DNA from: an uncultured Bryobacterales bacterium
GTDB lineage: Bacteria; Acidobacteriota; Terriglobia; Bryobacterales; UBA6623
NCBI GenBank assembly: GCA_951813605.1
Contig: OX638379.1
Location: forward strand, 3,218,062-3,282,061
Direction: 5' to 3'
Length of the DNA: 64,000 bases
A model generated the notes under the pieces. That model was not told where the DNA came from, made no database searches, and saw nothing but the letters and a program-made list of their open reading frames with translations. Shown in pieces: positions 31,392 to 38,737 of this stretch; the first letter of the stretch is position 1; the number at the start of each line of letters is the position of its first letter. Both the position numbers and the translations under genes were made by a program.

Positions 31392-34001
31392 GTGGACCAA
31401 TCTCAACTCTCTTGGATCGCAAGTTTCATCTGGGGAATCGCGGACGACGTGCTCCGGGATCTGTATGTTCGCGGCAAGTACCGCGACGTGATCCTACCCA
31501 TGACTGTGCTTCGGCGACTCGATTCGATCTTGGAACCGGGCAAGTCAGCCGTTCTAGCACTGAAGGCGCAACTCGACGTTGCTGAGATCCACCATCAGGA
31601 TGCGGCTCTGCGACAAGCTGCCGGACAGGCATTCTACAACAGCTCGAAGTTCACTCTGCGGGACCTCAAGGCACGGGCCAGCCAGCAGCAGCTTAGGGCT
31701 GATTTCGAAGCGTATCTCGACGGCTTCTCCCCGAACGTCCAAGACATCTTGGAGAAGTTCGAATTTCGGAACCAGATTCCCCGCCTGTCAAAGGCCGACG
31801 CCCTAGGCACACTCATCGAGCGCTTCCTTTCGTCGGACGTAAATCTGAGCCCCAATGCGATCCTTCACGGCGACGGATCGATAAAGCATCCGGGTCTTGA
31901 CAATCACGGGATGGGAACGGTCTTTGAAGAACTTGTACGTCGCTTCAACGAAGAGAACAACGAAGAGGCCGGAGAACACTGGACCCCTCGCGATGCTGTA
32001 AGGCTGATGGCGAGGCTCGTGTTCCTGCCTGTCGCCGATCAGATCAAATCTGGAACTTACCTAATGTACGACGGTGCCTGCGGTACCGGTGGAATGCTGA
32101 CAGTGGCCGAGGAAACCTTGGCCGAGATCGCAGCACAACGGGGAAAGCAGGTTGCCACCCATCTTTATGGACAGGAGATCAATGCAGAAACCTACGCCAT
32201 AGCGAAGGCAGATCTGCTCATCAAGGGAGAAGGGGGGGCGGCAGACAATATCGTTGGGGGACCGGAGTACTCGACACTTTCGAACGACGCATTTCCGAAT
32301 CGCGAGTTCGACTTCATGCTCTCGAATCCACCCTACGGCAAGAGTTGGAAGAACGACTTGGATCGGTTGGGCGGAAAGTCCGAGATTCACGACCCGAGAT
32401 TCTTGATCGAGCACGGCGGCGATCCCGAATACTCGCTCGTGACCCGGTCAAGTGACGGCCAGATGCTGTTCCTGGCGAACATGGTCTCCAAGATGAAGCA
32501 CGGCACGGCGCTGGGGAGCCGCATTGCAGAGGTACACAACGGTTCGTCCCTGTTCACCGGCGACGCCGGCCAGGGCGAGAGCAACATCCGCCGGTGGATC
32601 ATTGAAAACGACTGGCTGGAAGCGATCGTGGCCCTGCCGCTCAATATGTTCTACAACACCGGCATCGCCACCTACGTGTGGGTCCTGAGCAACCGTAAGA
32701 CGGAGCAACGTAAGGGCAAGGTGCAGCTGATCGACGCTACCCAGTGGTTCAAACCATTGCGGAAGAATCTCGGCAAGAAGAACTGCGAGTTGTCCGAAGA
32801 AGACATCGCGCGCATCTGCGACACGTACCTCGCGTTTGAGGAGGGGGAGCAGTCGAAGATCTTCCCGAACGAAGCCTTCGGCTACTGGAAGCTGACTGTC
32901 GAACGGCCTCTCCGCCTTGCGGTCGACCTATCCGCAGAACGGCGGGACCAGTTCCGAGCGAGCTGCAAGGAAGCCAAGGAGCTTCCGATGGCTGGCCTCG
33001 TCGACCGGCTGGCAGCGAAGCTCGGGCCGGGCCAGCATCGCGACCTCAACACGCTCATGGACTCGCTAACGGAAGATGCCAAGCAGCGCGGGGTCAAGCT
33101 GACAGCGAAGCGCAAGAAGCTGTTGCGCGACTCGCTGACAGATCGTAGCGAGGAAGCCGAACCGGTAGTGGCAAGGAAGCACAAGCTGGGGAAGGTGGAG
33201 CCGGATCCGATGCGGGGTCACTACGAAGTCATGCTTGGCGGCAAGCGCTGGGTCGTCGAATACGAGCCGGACGCGGAGCTGCGTGACACGGAGCAGGTTC
33301 CTTTGCTGGAGGAAGGAGGGGTCGAAGCGTTCCTGAAACGCGAGGTGCTTCCGTACGCCGAGGATGCCTGGTACGTACCAGCGAGCGTAAAGATCGGCTA
33401 CGAGATCAGCTTCACTCGGTACTTCTACAATCCGAAGCCTCTGAGGACGCTGGCGGAGATCCGTTCGGAGATCGTGGCCGTCGAGAAAGAGGCTGAGGGA
33501 TTGCTGGGCGGATTAATGGGAGGCGAACCATTCGCCGCGGAGAGGAAGCTGCGAGTCTACGCCGACACGTCGGTAATCGGCGGCTGCGAAGACGAGGAAT
33601 TCCGGGAGCCCTCTCGGCGGTTGATAGAGAGGTGCGCACGGGGTGAGGTCACGCTGGTGGTGTCAGCGATTACACTACAGGAACTGGAAGATGCCCCCCG
33701 AGCCGTGCGTGAAGTGCTCCGTGTGATCGGAACCGAAGATCTGGAGGTGATCGCCATTACCGAGGAGGTCAGGGAACTTGCGGATCGTTACATCGAGAGC
33801 GGTGCCCTCAGCGCCGCAATGCGCGCCGACGCCCAGCACATCGCTGCCGCGACCGTGGCGGACGTAGACGTGCTGGCAAGTTGGAACTTCAGACATATGG
33901 TGAATCTGACTCGAATCCGACAGTACAACGAGGTGAACCGGCGAACGGGATACCCCAGGGTGGACATCCGCAGCCCTATGGAGCTTGAGAATGCAGAGTG
34001 A
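31392..34001 (+). CDS. hsdM: Type I restriction-modification methylase HsdM fused to a PIN domain
   Basis: The protein has 869 residues from GTG 31392, with AGGAA 7 nt upstream. The N-terminal HsdM helical domain starts QLSWIASFIWGIADDVLRDL. The N6-adenine methylase core has the SAM motif DGACGTGGML (about residue 226) and catalytic NPPYGK (about 312). An HsdM-type tail ends near residue 710 (ISFTRYFYNPKP, KEAEGLLGG). A complete PIN domain then continues in frame from residue 719: LRVYADTSVIGG with Asp725, LQELEDAP, and ADAQHIAAATVADVDVLASWNF. PIN domains are RNases of toxin-antitoxin systems. An ATG at 33516 could also yield the PIN part alone. A candidate antitoxin gene overlaps the 3' end. 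Confidence 0.88.
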   Translation: MDQSQLSWIASFIWGIADDVLRDLYVRGKYRDVILPMTVLRRLDSILEPGKSAVLALKAQLDVAEIHHQDAALRQAAGQAFYNSSKFTLRDLKARASQQQLRADFEAYLDGFSPNVQDILEKFEFRNQIPRLSKADALGTLIERFLSSDVNLSPNAILHGDGSIKHPGLDNHGMGTVFEELVRRFNEENNEEAGEHWTPRDAVRLMARLVFLPVADQIKSGTYLMYDGACGTGGMLTVAEETLAEIAAQRGKQVATHLYGQEINAETYAIAKADLLIKGEGGAADNIVGGPEYSTLSNDAFPNREFDFMLSNPPYGKSWKNDLDRLGGKSEIHDPRFLIEHGGDPEYSLVTRSSDGQMLFLANMVSKMKHGTALGSRIAEVHNGSSLFTGDAGQGESNIRRWIIENDWLEAIVALPLNMFYNTGIATYVWVLSNRKTEQRKGKVQLIDATQWFKPLRKNLGKKNCELSEEDIARICDTYLAFEEGEQSKIFPNEAFGYWKLTVERPLRLAVDLSAERRDQFRASCKEAKELPMAGLVDRLAAKLGPGQHRDLNTLMDSLTEDAKQRGVKLTAKRKKLLRDSLTDRSEEAEPVVARKHKLGKVEPDPMRGHYEVMLGGKRWVVEYEPDAELRDTEQVPLLEEGGVEAFLKREVLPYAEDAWYVPASVKIGYEISFTRYFYNPKPLRTLAEIRSEIVAVEKEAEGLLGGLMGGEPFAAERKLRVYADTSVIGGCEDEEFREPSRRLIERCARGEVTLVVSAITLQELEDAPRAVREVLRVIGTEDLEVIAITEEVRELADRYIESGALSAAMRADAQHIAAATVADVDVLASWNFRHMVNLTRIRQYNEVNRRTGYPRVDIRSPMELENAE

Positions 34002-34209
34002 ACCCAGCATCAAGTCGTTCGATTGCGTGAAGTGGACGCGCGAGACCCGGGACCGGATCAGCGCTGAGATCAGGGACATGTCCGACGAGGAGCTTCGTCG
34101 GTGGCTGGAAGCGCGGCGACCCCAAGATCCGTATCTGGCGGCGCTGTTTGATCGGAAAACGTCCCCAAAGGGTAGTAAAGCCCCGGCCCAGACGCCTGAG
34201 GGGGATTAG
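33991..34209 (+). CDS. Small protein, candidate antitoxin for the PIN domain
   Basis: A protein of 72 residues from ATG 33991, overlapping the hsdM-PIN stop by 11 nt. It begins SIKSFDCVKWTRETRDRISA, then EIRDMSDEELRRWLEARR: short, charged and helical, with the SFDCVK-x-x-R start seen in small genes that directly follow PIN-toxin genes. Position and overlap suggest it neutralises the fused PIN domain. Its function is inferred from context; no DNA-binding motif is obvious. Confidence 0.6.
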   Translation: MQSEPSIKSFDCVKWTRETRDRISAEIRDMSDEELRRWLEARRPQDPYLAALFDRKTSPKGSKAPAQTPEGD

Positions 34210-34395
34210 CGCATGGTGGTCGGATTTCGACGTCACCCTTGGAAGGAACCAGAGAATGACCGGCAAGACGTCCCGGACCTCGTGGACATCTAGGGGATTA
34301 GGCGAGATGTACGAGCGGCGGTGGAATGTGACGGTGATGAAACCATGGTCTGAGCGAGAGTGTACCGTCTGCACTGGAATCCCTAAGGATTGACG

Positions 34396-35856
34396 ATGGC
34401 GAAACCAGCCGCGACCGTGAGCGGCCTTCAGCCGTACCCGGCGTACAAGCCGTCCGGGGTGGAGTGGCTGGGGGATGTGCCGGCGCATTGGGAGGTGCGC
34501 CGGCTGAAAGCTGGCGCCAACAACGTAGTCAATCCGACAACGAATCGAAGACCGGGCGAGATGTACCTAGCATTGGAGCATGTCGAGAGTTGGACTGGCC
34601 GCCTTCGATCAACAGCCCCGGACATTGGGCTTGGGAGCCAAGTCAAACGGTTCGAAGCTGGGGACGTGCTATTTGGGAAGCTTCGACCTTACTTGGCTAA
34701 GGTTGCTCATCCGGACAGGAGCGGGGTCTGTGTCGGCGAGTTCTTGGTATTGCGCCCCCGAACAAGGGGTCTGGACGCTGATTATCTGTCTCGGTTGCTC
34801 CGTTCCAAGCGAACTATCGATGCAATTGATGCATCTACGTTCGGTGCCAAAATGCCGAGCGCGGAGTGGGCTTTCATTGGCGGCCTTGGGTGCCCACTTC
34901 CACCCCTCTCAGAGCAAGCCGCCATCGCCCGCTACCTCGACCACGCCGAGCGGCGCATCCGGCGGTTCATCCATACCAAGGAGAAGCTGGTCAAGCTCCT
35001 CAAGGAGCAGCGGCAGGCCCTCGCCAACGAGGCCGTATCGGGCCGGGTTGATGTCCGCACCGGCCAGCCGTATTCGGCCTACAAGCCGTCCGGGGTGGAG
35101 TGGCTGGGGGACGTGCCGGCGCATTGGAAAGTGCAGCGGCTGAAATACGCCGTGTCCTTCACGGGAGGTGGTACGCCTTCGAAGGCCAACTCGTCGTTTT
35201 GGAGCGGAGATGTCCCTTGGGTGTCACCAAAGGACATGACTCGTGCTCGACTTAACGATACGGTCGACCACATTTCGAACGATGCCGTGGCAGCAAGTGC
35301 AACAAGCATCGTGGAACCTGGTGCAGTGCTGATCGTCGTGAGGTCAGGAATCCTCCGAAGAACAATCCCGGTCGCTATAAACTCAGTACGCATGGCCCTC
35401 AACCAAGACATGAAGGCCCTACGTCCAACGACTGGGATCGTCAAAGCCGAGTATCTACACATGTTGATCCAAGGTAACGATTCGTCCTTGCTACGAGAAT
35501 GGACGAAGCTGGGCGCGACCGTGGAGAGCATTGAGCATGGTTGGTTGGCGAACTCACGGATACCTGTTCCACCCCTCCCAGAGCAGGCCGCCATCGCCCG
35601 CTACCTCGACCAAACCGACCGGCGAATCCGAGGTGGCATCCAGTCCGCGAAGCGGCAAGTTCAGCTACTTGAGGAGTACCGGACACGGTTGATCGCCGAC
35701 CTAGTAACCGGAAAACTGGATGTGCGCGAAGCGGCATCTCAGCTACCGAATGGAATTGGCGAAACCGAATCATCCACTACACCTGACGCTCCCGCCAAGA
35801 TCGATCCAGATACTGCCAAGAGCCTTGGTGCCAACGCTTGGGAACCTGAGACATGA
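34396..35856 (+). CDS. hsdS: Type I restriction-modification specificity subunit HsdS
   Basis: HsdS chooses the DNA target of the type I methylase. The protein has 486 residues from ATG 34396, with AAGGA 6 nt upstream. There are two target-recognition halves, each starting with the same segment (YKPSGVEWLGDVPAHW at about 17 and 229) and each closed by a conserved helical spacer (PPLSEQAAIARYLD and PPLPEQAAIARYLD). The DNA of these repeats is 95% or more identical, which would allow recombinational swapping of recognition domains. No hsdR follows, so only methylation can be expected unless a nuclease is encoded elsewhere. Confidence 0.9.
   Translation: MAKPAATVSGLQPYPAYKPSGVEWLGDVPAHWEVRRLKAGANNVVNPTTNRRPGEMYLALEHVESWTGRLRSTAPDIGLGSQVKRFEAGDVLFGKLRPYLAKVAHPDRSGVCVGEFLVLRPRTRGLDADYLSRLLRSKRTIDAIDASTFGAKMPSAEWAFIGGLGCPLPPLSEQAAIARYLDHAERRIRRFIHTKEKLVKLLKEQRQALANEAVSGRVDVRTGQPYSAYKPSGVEWLGDVPAHWKVQRLKYAVSFTGGGTPSKANSSFWSGDVPWVSPKDMTRARLNDTVDHISNDAVAASATSIVEPGAVLIVVRSGILRRTIPVAINSVRMALNQDMKALRPTTGIVKAEYLHMLIQGNDSSLLREWTKLGATVESIEHGWLANSRIPVPPLPEQAAIARYLDQTDRRIRGGIQSAKRQVQLLEEYRTRLIADLVTGKLDVREAASQLPNGIGETESSTTPDAPAKIDPDTAKSLGANAWEPET
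34441..34491 (+). repeat. hsdS internal direct repeat A, copy 1
   Basis: 51 nt encoding AYKPSGVEWLGDVPAHW; it matches 35077-35127 at 49 of 51 positions (differences are both at third codon positions). Confidence 0.9.
34900..34943 (+). repeat. hsdS internal direct repeat B, copy 1
   Basis: 44 nt encoding PPLSEQAAIARYLDH; matches 35569-35612 at 42 of 44 positions. Confidence 0.88.
35077..35127 (+). repeat. hsdS internal direct repeat A, copy 2
   Basis: Second copy of the 51-nt repeat at the start of recognition domain 2. Confidence 0.9.
35569..35612 (+). repeat. hsdS internal direct repeat B, copy 2
   Basis: Second copy of the 44-nt repeat, closing recognition domain 2. Confidence 0.88.
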
Positions 35857-36210
35857 CCATGGACCGGCCAGTCGAGTATCTCATCGGCGTCGTGTGAGTT
35901 GTGCACTCACCGGAGAAACTGAGTGTGTGGAGTTCAAGAGTGGTGGTGCGCTCTCGATTAGGTTGCCGAGTGAGTATCATTGGGCGAATGCAGGAGTACA
36001 ATTCAAAGCGAGTGCTGGTCTGAACGACGAACAGGTCAGCGAAGTGGGTCAAGGGGGAATGGGAAGGGTGGAAATTGATGTTGTCTAGGGTGCACAGGTG
36101 CTGGTTGAGTCGCGAGAGGTTTTGGACCCTGAGTTCAGATTCAAGCGAATGCGACCGCAATTATCGGAGTTGGCGAGGCGCTGTGAACGTGAAATTACAG
36201 GGTCAGTGCT
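35857..36210. other. Non-coding or degenerate stretch after hsdS
   Basis: About 350 nt where hsdR would be expected. No frame resembles HsdR (no P-loop or DEAD motif). A frame around 35890-36088 reads ECVEFKSGGALSIRLPSEYH and may be a decayed gene, but it lacks a convincing start. Confidence 0.4.
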
Positions 36211-36498
36211 GTGGCAGTGGATCTGAAGCATGACGTTATGGACGACATGCACAAACTGTACGCCATAGAGTGCAAGGAGCGAATTATCGACCTGACTCGC
36301 TGCACGTTCGCAGAAAAGCAGGCTTGGTCGCGGTATTTCCCAAGGATGGCGTATTTCTCTACACGTGGAAACTTGGAATCTGCAAGGCAGCTTTACCCGC
36401 CTCAGGAGCGGGAAGGATACAACAGGCCCATGACTGATCGTGAAATCGAGGAATGGACGAATCGAGAGCGAGCGGAACAGCAAAGCGAAGGAACATGA
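36211..36498 (+). CDS. Hypothetical protein, 95 residues
   Basis: Starts at GTG 36211 and ends by overlapping the next gene with ATGA, a strong sign of a real coupled pair. The protein is charged, with a CKERIIDLTRCTF stretch containing two Cys and a C-terminus rich in Glu/Arg (MTDREIEEWTNRERAEQQ). No known domain was recognised. It lies between hsdS and the truncated membrane gene in the defence island, so it may belong with the latter. Confidence 0.5.
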   Translation: MAVDLKHDVMDDMHKLYAIECKERIIDLTRCTFAEKQAWSRYFPRMAYFSTRGNLESARQLYPPQEREGYNRPMTDREIEEWTNRERAEQQSEGT

Positions 36499-36918
36499 AC
36501 CTCAGACACCCCACATTTCACTATTCGCGAGCCGTGGAGCGTCTGTCCGTGCCCAGCCCCTATGCAGGTTCCAACTTCGCTTCGCTTTGCGCGGCTTACG
36601 CAGTCTTGGTCACGGCTCTTACGAACAGCAATGCATGCACCCTCTCATGGTGGGCAGTGATATTGATAGTGCTAGGAATGTTCCTTGCCGCATCAATGCT
36701 CTCCTACTGGCAATCTGGAAGGGTCCTGCAAAACCAGTTCACCAACGCTATCGACATCGAGAGGCGACTTAGCGCGGAAATTCGAGAGCAAGGGAAGTCG
36801 GACCCATCCGCACTTCCTGATGACAACTTGGCTGGAATCTTGTATCGAGTCAACGTGCTTAAATCCGACCTCAGAACACTTGGACCTGACCGTTCCCCTG
36901 GATCCGAGCCACCCGGGA
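36495..36918 (+). pseudogene. Two-TM membrane protein truncated by IS3 (possible SLATT-like)
   Basis: Starts at ATG 36495 inside the stop of the previous gene. Two hydrophobic helices (FASLCAAYAVLVTALTNS and WWAVILIVLGMFLAASMLSY) are separated by a short loop and followed by a charged cytoplasmic helix (IDIERRLSAEIREQ). This layout resembles SLATT-type membrane effectors, which are sometimes linked to defence reverse transcriptases, but I did not see diagnostic residues. The frame is lost after SEPPG, where the left IS3 end begins; no continuation was found right of the element. Confidence 0.5.
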
Positions 36919-36936
36919 TGTGGGAAATTCATCATA

Positions 36937-37752
36937 TCAAGCTACTTTCCTGGCGAACACCGAGGGCGGCATTTTGCCCACCGATCGGTGTGGCCGGACA
37001 TGGTTGTAGTGCGTTCGCCAGCGTTCGATGATGGCGCGTGCCTCAGTCAGGCTGCCGAACCAATGTAAGTCCAGGCAGTACTCCCTAAACTTGCCATTGA
37101 AGCTCTCCACGAACGCATTCTGAGTTGGCTTTCCGGGCTGGATAAAGTGCAGCCTCACAGCGGTTCGCCGGGCCCAGAAGAACATGGCCTTGGCAGTGAA
37201 CTCCGGGCCATTGTCCAGAACCAGGGTCCTGGGCAGTGGCCGGGTTGTGCTGAGCTCATCGAGATACCGAGCCACGCGGGCGCCGGAGATCGACGTGTCG
37301 ACGATCTGGCCGACACACTGGCGGGAGAAGTCATCGATTAGGTTAAGGATCCGGAACCGCCGGCCATTGGCGAGCTGATCGGACATGAAGTCCGCGGACC
37401 AGCGCTCGTTGGCCTTCGTCGGCACCGGCATCGGCACTCTGGGCCGCGTGATCTTCTTGCGGCGCTTGGTGCGCACCTGCAGGCCTTCCTCGCGGTAGAC
37501 CCGATAGGTGCGCTTGCGGTTGATGACCCGACCTTCCTGCTTGAGCATCTCGTGCAGCGTCAGATAGCCGTAGCGGGGATAGCGCTCGGCCAGGACCTTC
37601 AGCCGATGGCACAGATCCGCGTCGTCACGGCCCTTGAGCCGATACCAAGCCACCGAACGAGGCAAGCCCACCAGGCGGCAGGCACGTCGCTGACTGTAGC
37701 GGCGATCGGTTAGGTGATCCACGGCCGCTCGCCGCTGGGCGGCCGTCACCAT
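36937..37752 (-). CDS. IS3-family transposase, orfB (DDE integrase domain)
   Basis: The protein has 271 residues. HTH_21-like start (YSQRRACRLVGLPRSVAWYR), then the rve core: WSADFMSDQL (Asp), LVLDNGPEFTAKAM (Asp) and QNAFVESFNGKFREYCL (Glu), completing DD(35)E. The start at 37752 overlaps the orfA stop, consistent with -1 frameshifting to make the OrfAB transposase. The frame is intact. Confidence 0.93.
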   Translation of the reverse strand: MVTAAQRRAAVDHLTDRRYSQRRACRLVGLPRSVAWYRLKGRDDADLCHRLKVLAERYPRYGYLTLHEMLKQEGRVINRKRTYRVYREEGLQVRTKRRKKITRPRVPMPVPTKANERWSADFMSDQLANGRRFRILNLIDDFSRQCVGQIVDTSISGARVARYLDELSTTRPLPRTLVLDNGPEFTAKAMFFWARRTAVRLHFIQPGKPTQNAFVESFNGKFREYCLDLHWFGSLTEARAIIERWRTHYNHVRPHRSVGKMPPSVFARKVA

Positions 37753-38012
37753 TTTCCCTGGACCAGCTCCCTCAGCGCCGCCTTGTCCAGTTCCGCTTCG
37801 GCCAACAGCTTCTTGAGCTTCGCGTTCTCCCGCTCGAGCTCACGCAGCCGCCTGGCATCGGATATCTCCATGCCGCCGTACTTCGACTTCCAGCGATAGA
37901 TCGTGTTCTCGACGACGCCATACCGGCGCGCCAACTCGCCGACCGGCTGGCCGGCTTCGTGCTCCTTGAGGATCGAAATGATCTGTTCGTGCGTATACCG
38001 CTTCCGCTTCAT
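37746..38012 (-). CDS. IS3-family transposase, orfA (HTH)
   Basis: An 88-residue protein with a helix-turn-helix (SILKEHEAGQPVGELARRYG, then VVENTIYRWKSKYGG) and a C-terminal leucine zipper (LRELERENAKLKKLLAEAEL), standard for IS3 OrfA. It ends 7 nt into orfB. Confidence 0.93.
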   Translation of the reverse strand: MKRKRYTHEQIISILKEHEAGQPVGELARRYGVVENTIYRWKSKYGGMEISDARRLRELERENAKLKKLLAEAELDKAALRELVQGKW

Positions 38013-38199
38013 CGGGGGACCTCCTTGGGGTCAACATACAAGGAAATCCCACATCCGAAACGGCTCGGATTACGGGGGAACGGTCAACTCCCGCTGCAGT
38101 GGATAGACGACGGCCACCTTGGGCGTTTTCGCTGGTGCCGTGCCCGAGGCACCCTGCGTTTAGGTCTGTCCCAGACGGTGCTAATCCGAGGCGCGGTAT

Positions 38200-38486
38200 C
38201 AGGTTCCGTTGTGCTGCCCGCTGGCCATGACGCTCTGCTGGTGTTCGTTACCGACCGCGAGGTGCCGTTCAAGAACAACGAATCCGAATGCGCCGTGTGG
38301 CCCAGCGTGATCTTCTGCAAGGTGACGACTGGGTGGCGCTCACAGTGGGGAGCGGACTCCTTCGCGGCAGTGCGATCGGTGACCGACGCCGGTCGCCTCA
38401 ACGGCCCGTCGTCCTTTGGGGCTGCATTGCAATCCATCCAAGGTCAGAGCATCTCAGTTCCCCTAGTGAGTAGTTACGGAAGTTGA
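38200..38486 (+). pseudogene. IS66-family transposase, C-terminal remnant
   Basis: The frame reads LLVFVTDREVPFKNNESECA, then VWPSVIFCKVTTGWRSQWGADSF and AAVRSVTDAGRLNG, matching the IS66 TnpC end (family consensus F-x-NN-x-x-ER-x-x-R, K-x-x-x-G-x-RS, A-x-x-A-x-x-RS-x-x-x-T-x-x). Only about 95 residues remain and several conserved positions are changed. It abuts the right IS3 end, marking this part of the island as an insertion hot spot. Confidence 0.65.
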
Positions 38487-38737
38487 ATACTCTGAACGTC
38501 GCTACATCGATTGAGCACGACGATTCCTTTGACGCCTTGGATCACTACGCTATTAGTCCCACCGCCCCTTCGTGAAGCAGCGATGCAAGGCTCTGGGTTG
38601 ATCTCGATCTCCATGCAGGCTGATCTTCCGCGTGTTCCCGCCTCGGCGGCTCTCCTGCCTTGGCAGCCGCGCACTGCTCGCTTTGGTCTCACTCGCAATC
38701 GCTGCCGAAGTTCACTCGCGGTTGTTTGCGCCACGAG

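Larger units (their letters stand above)
36919..38053 (-). mobile_element. IS3-family insertion sequence
   Basis: The element is 1135 bp, bounded by imperfect inverted repeats starting TGTGGGA on both ends (TG...CA termini). It carries orfA and orfB in -1 register, the usual programmed-frameshift layout. The flanks show no matching 3-5 bp duplication (GGGA left, TCCG right), so one side has probably been rearranged or deleted since insertion. The identity extends outward to GGATGTGGGA on both sides. Confidence 0.85.
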
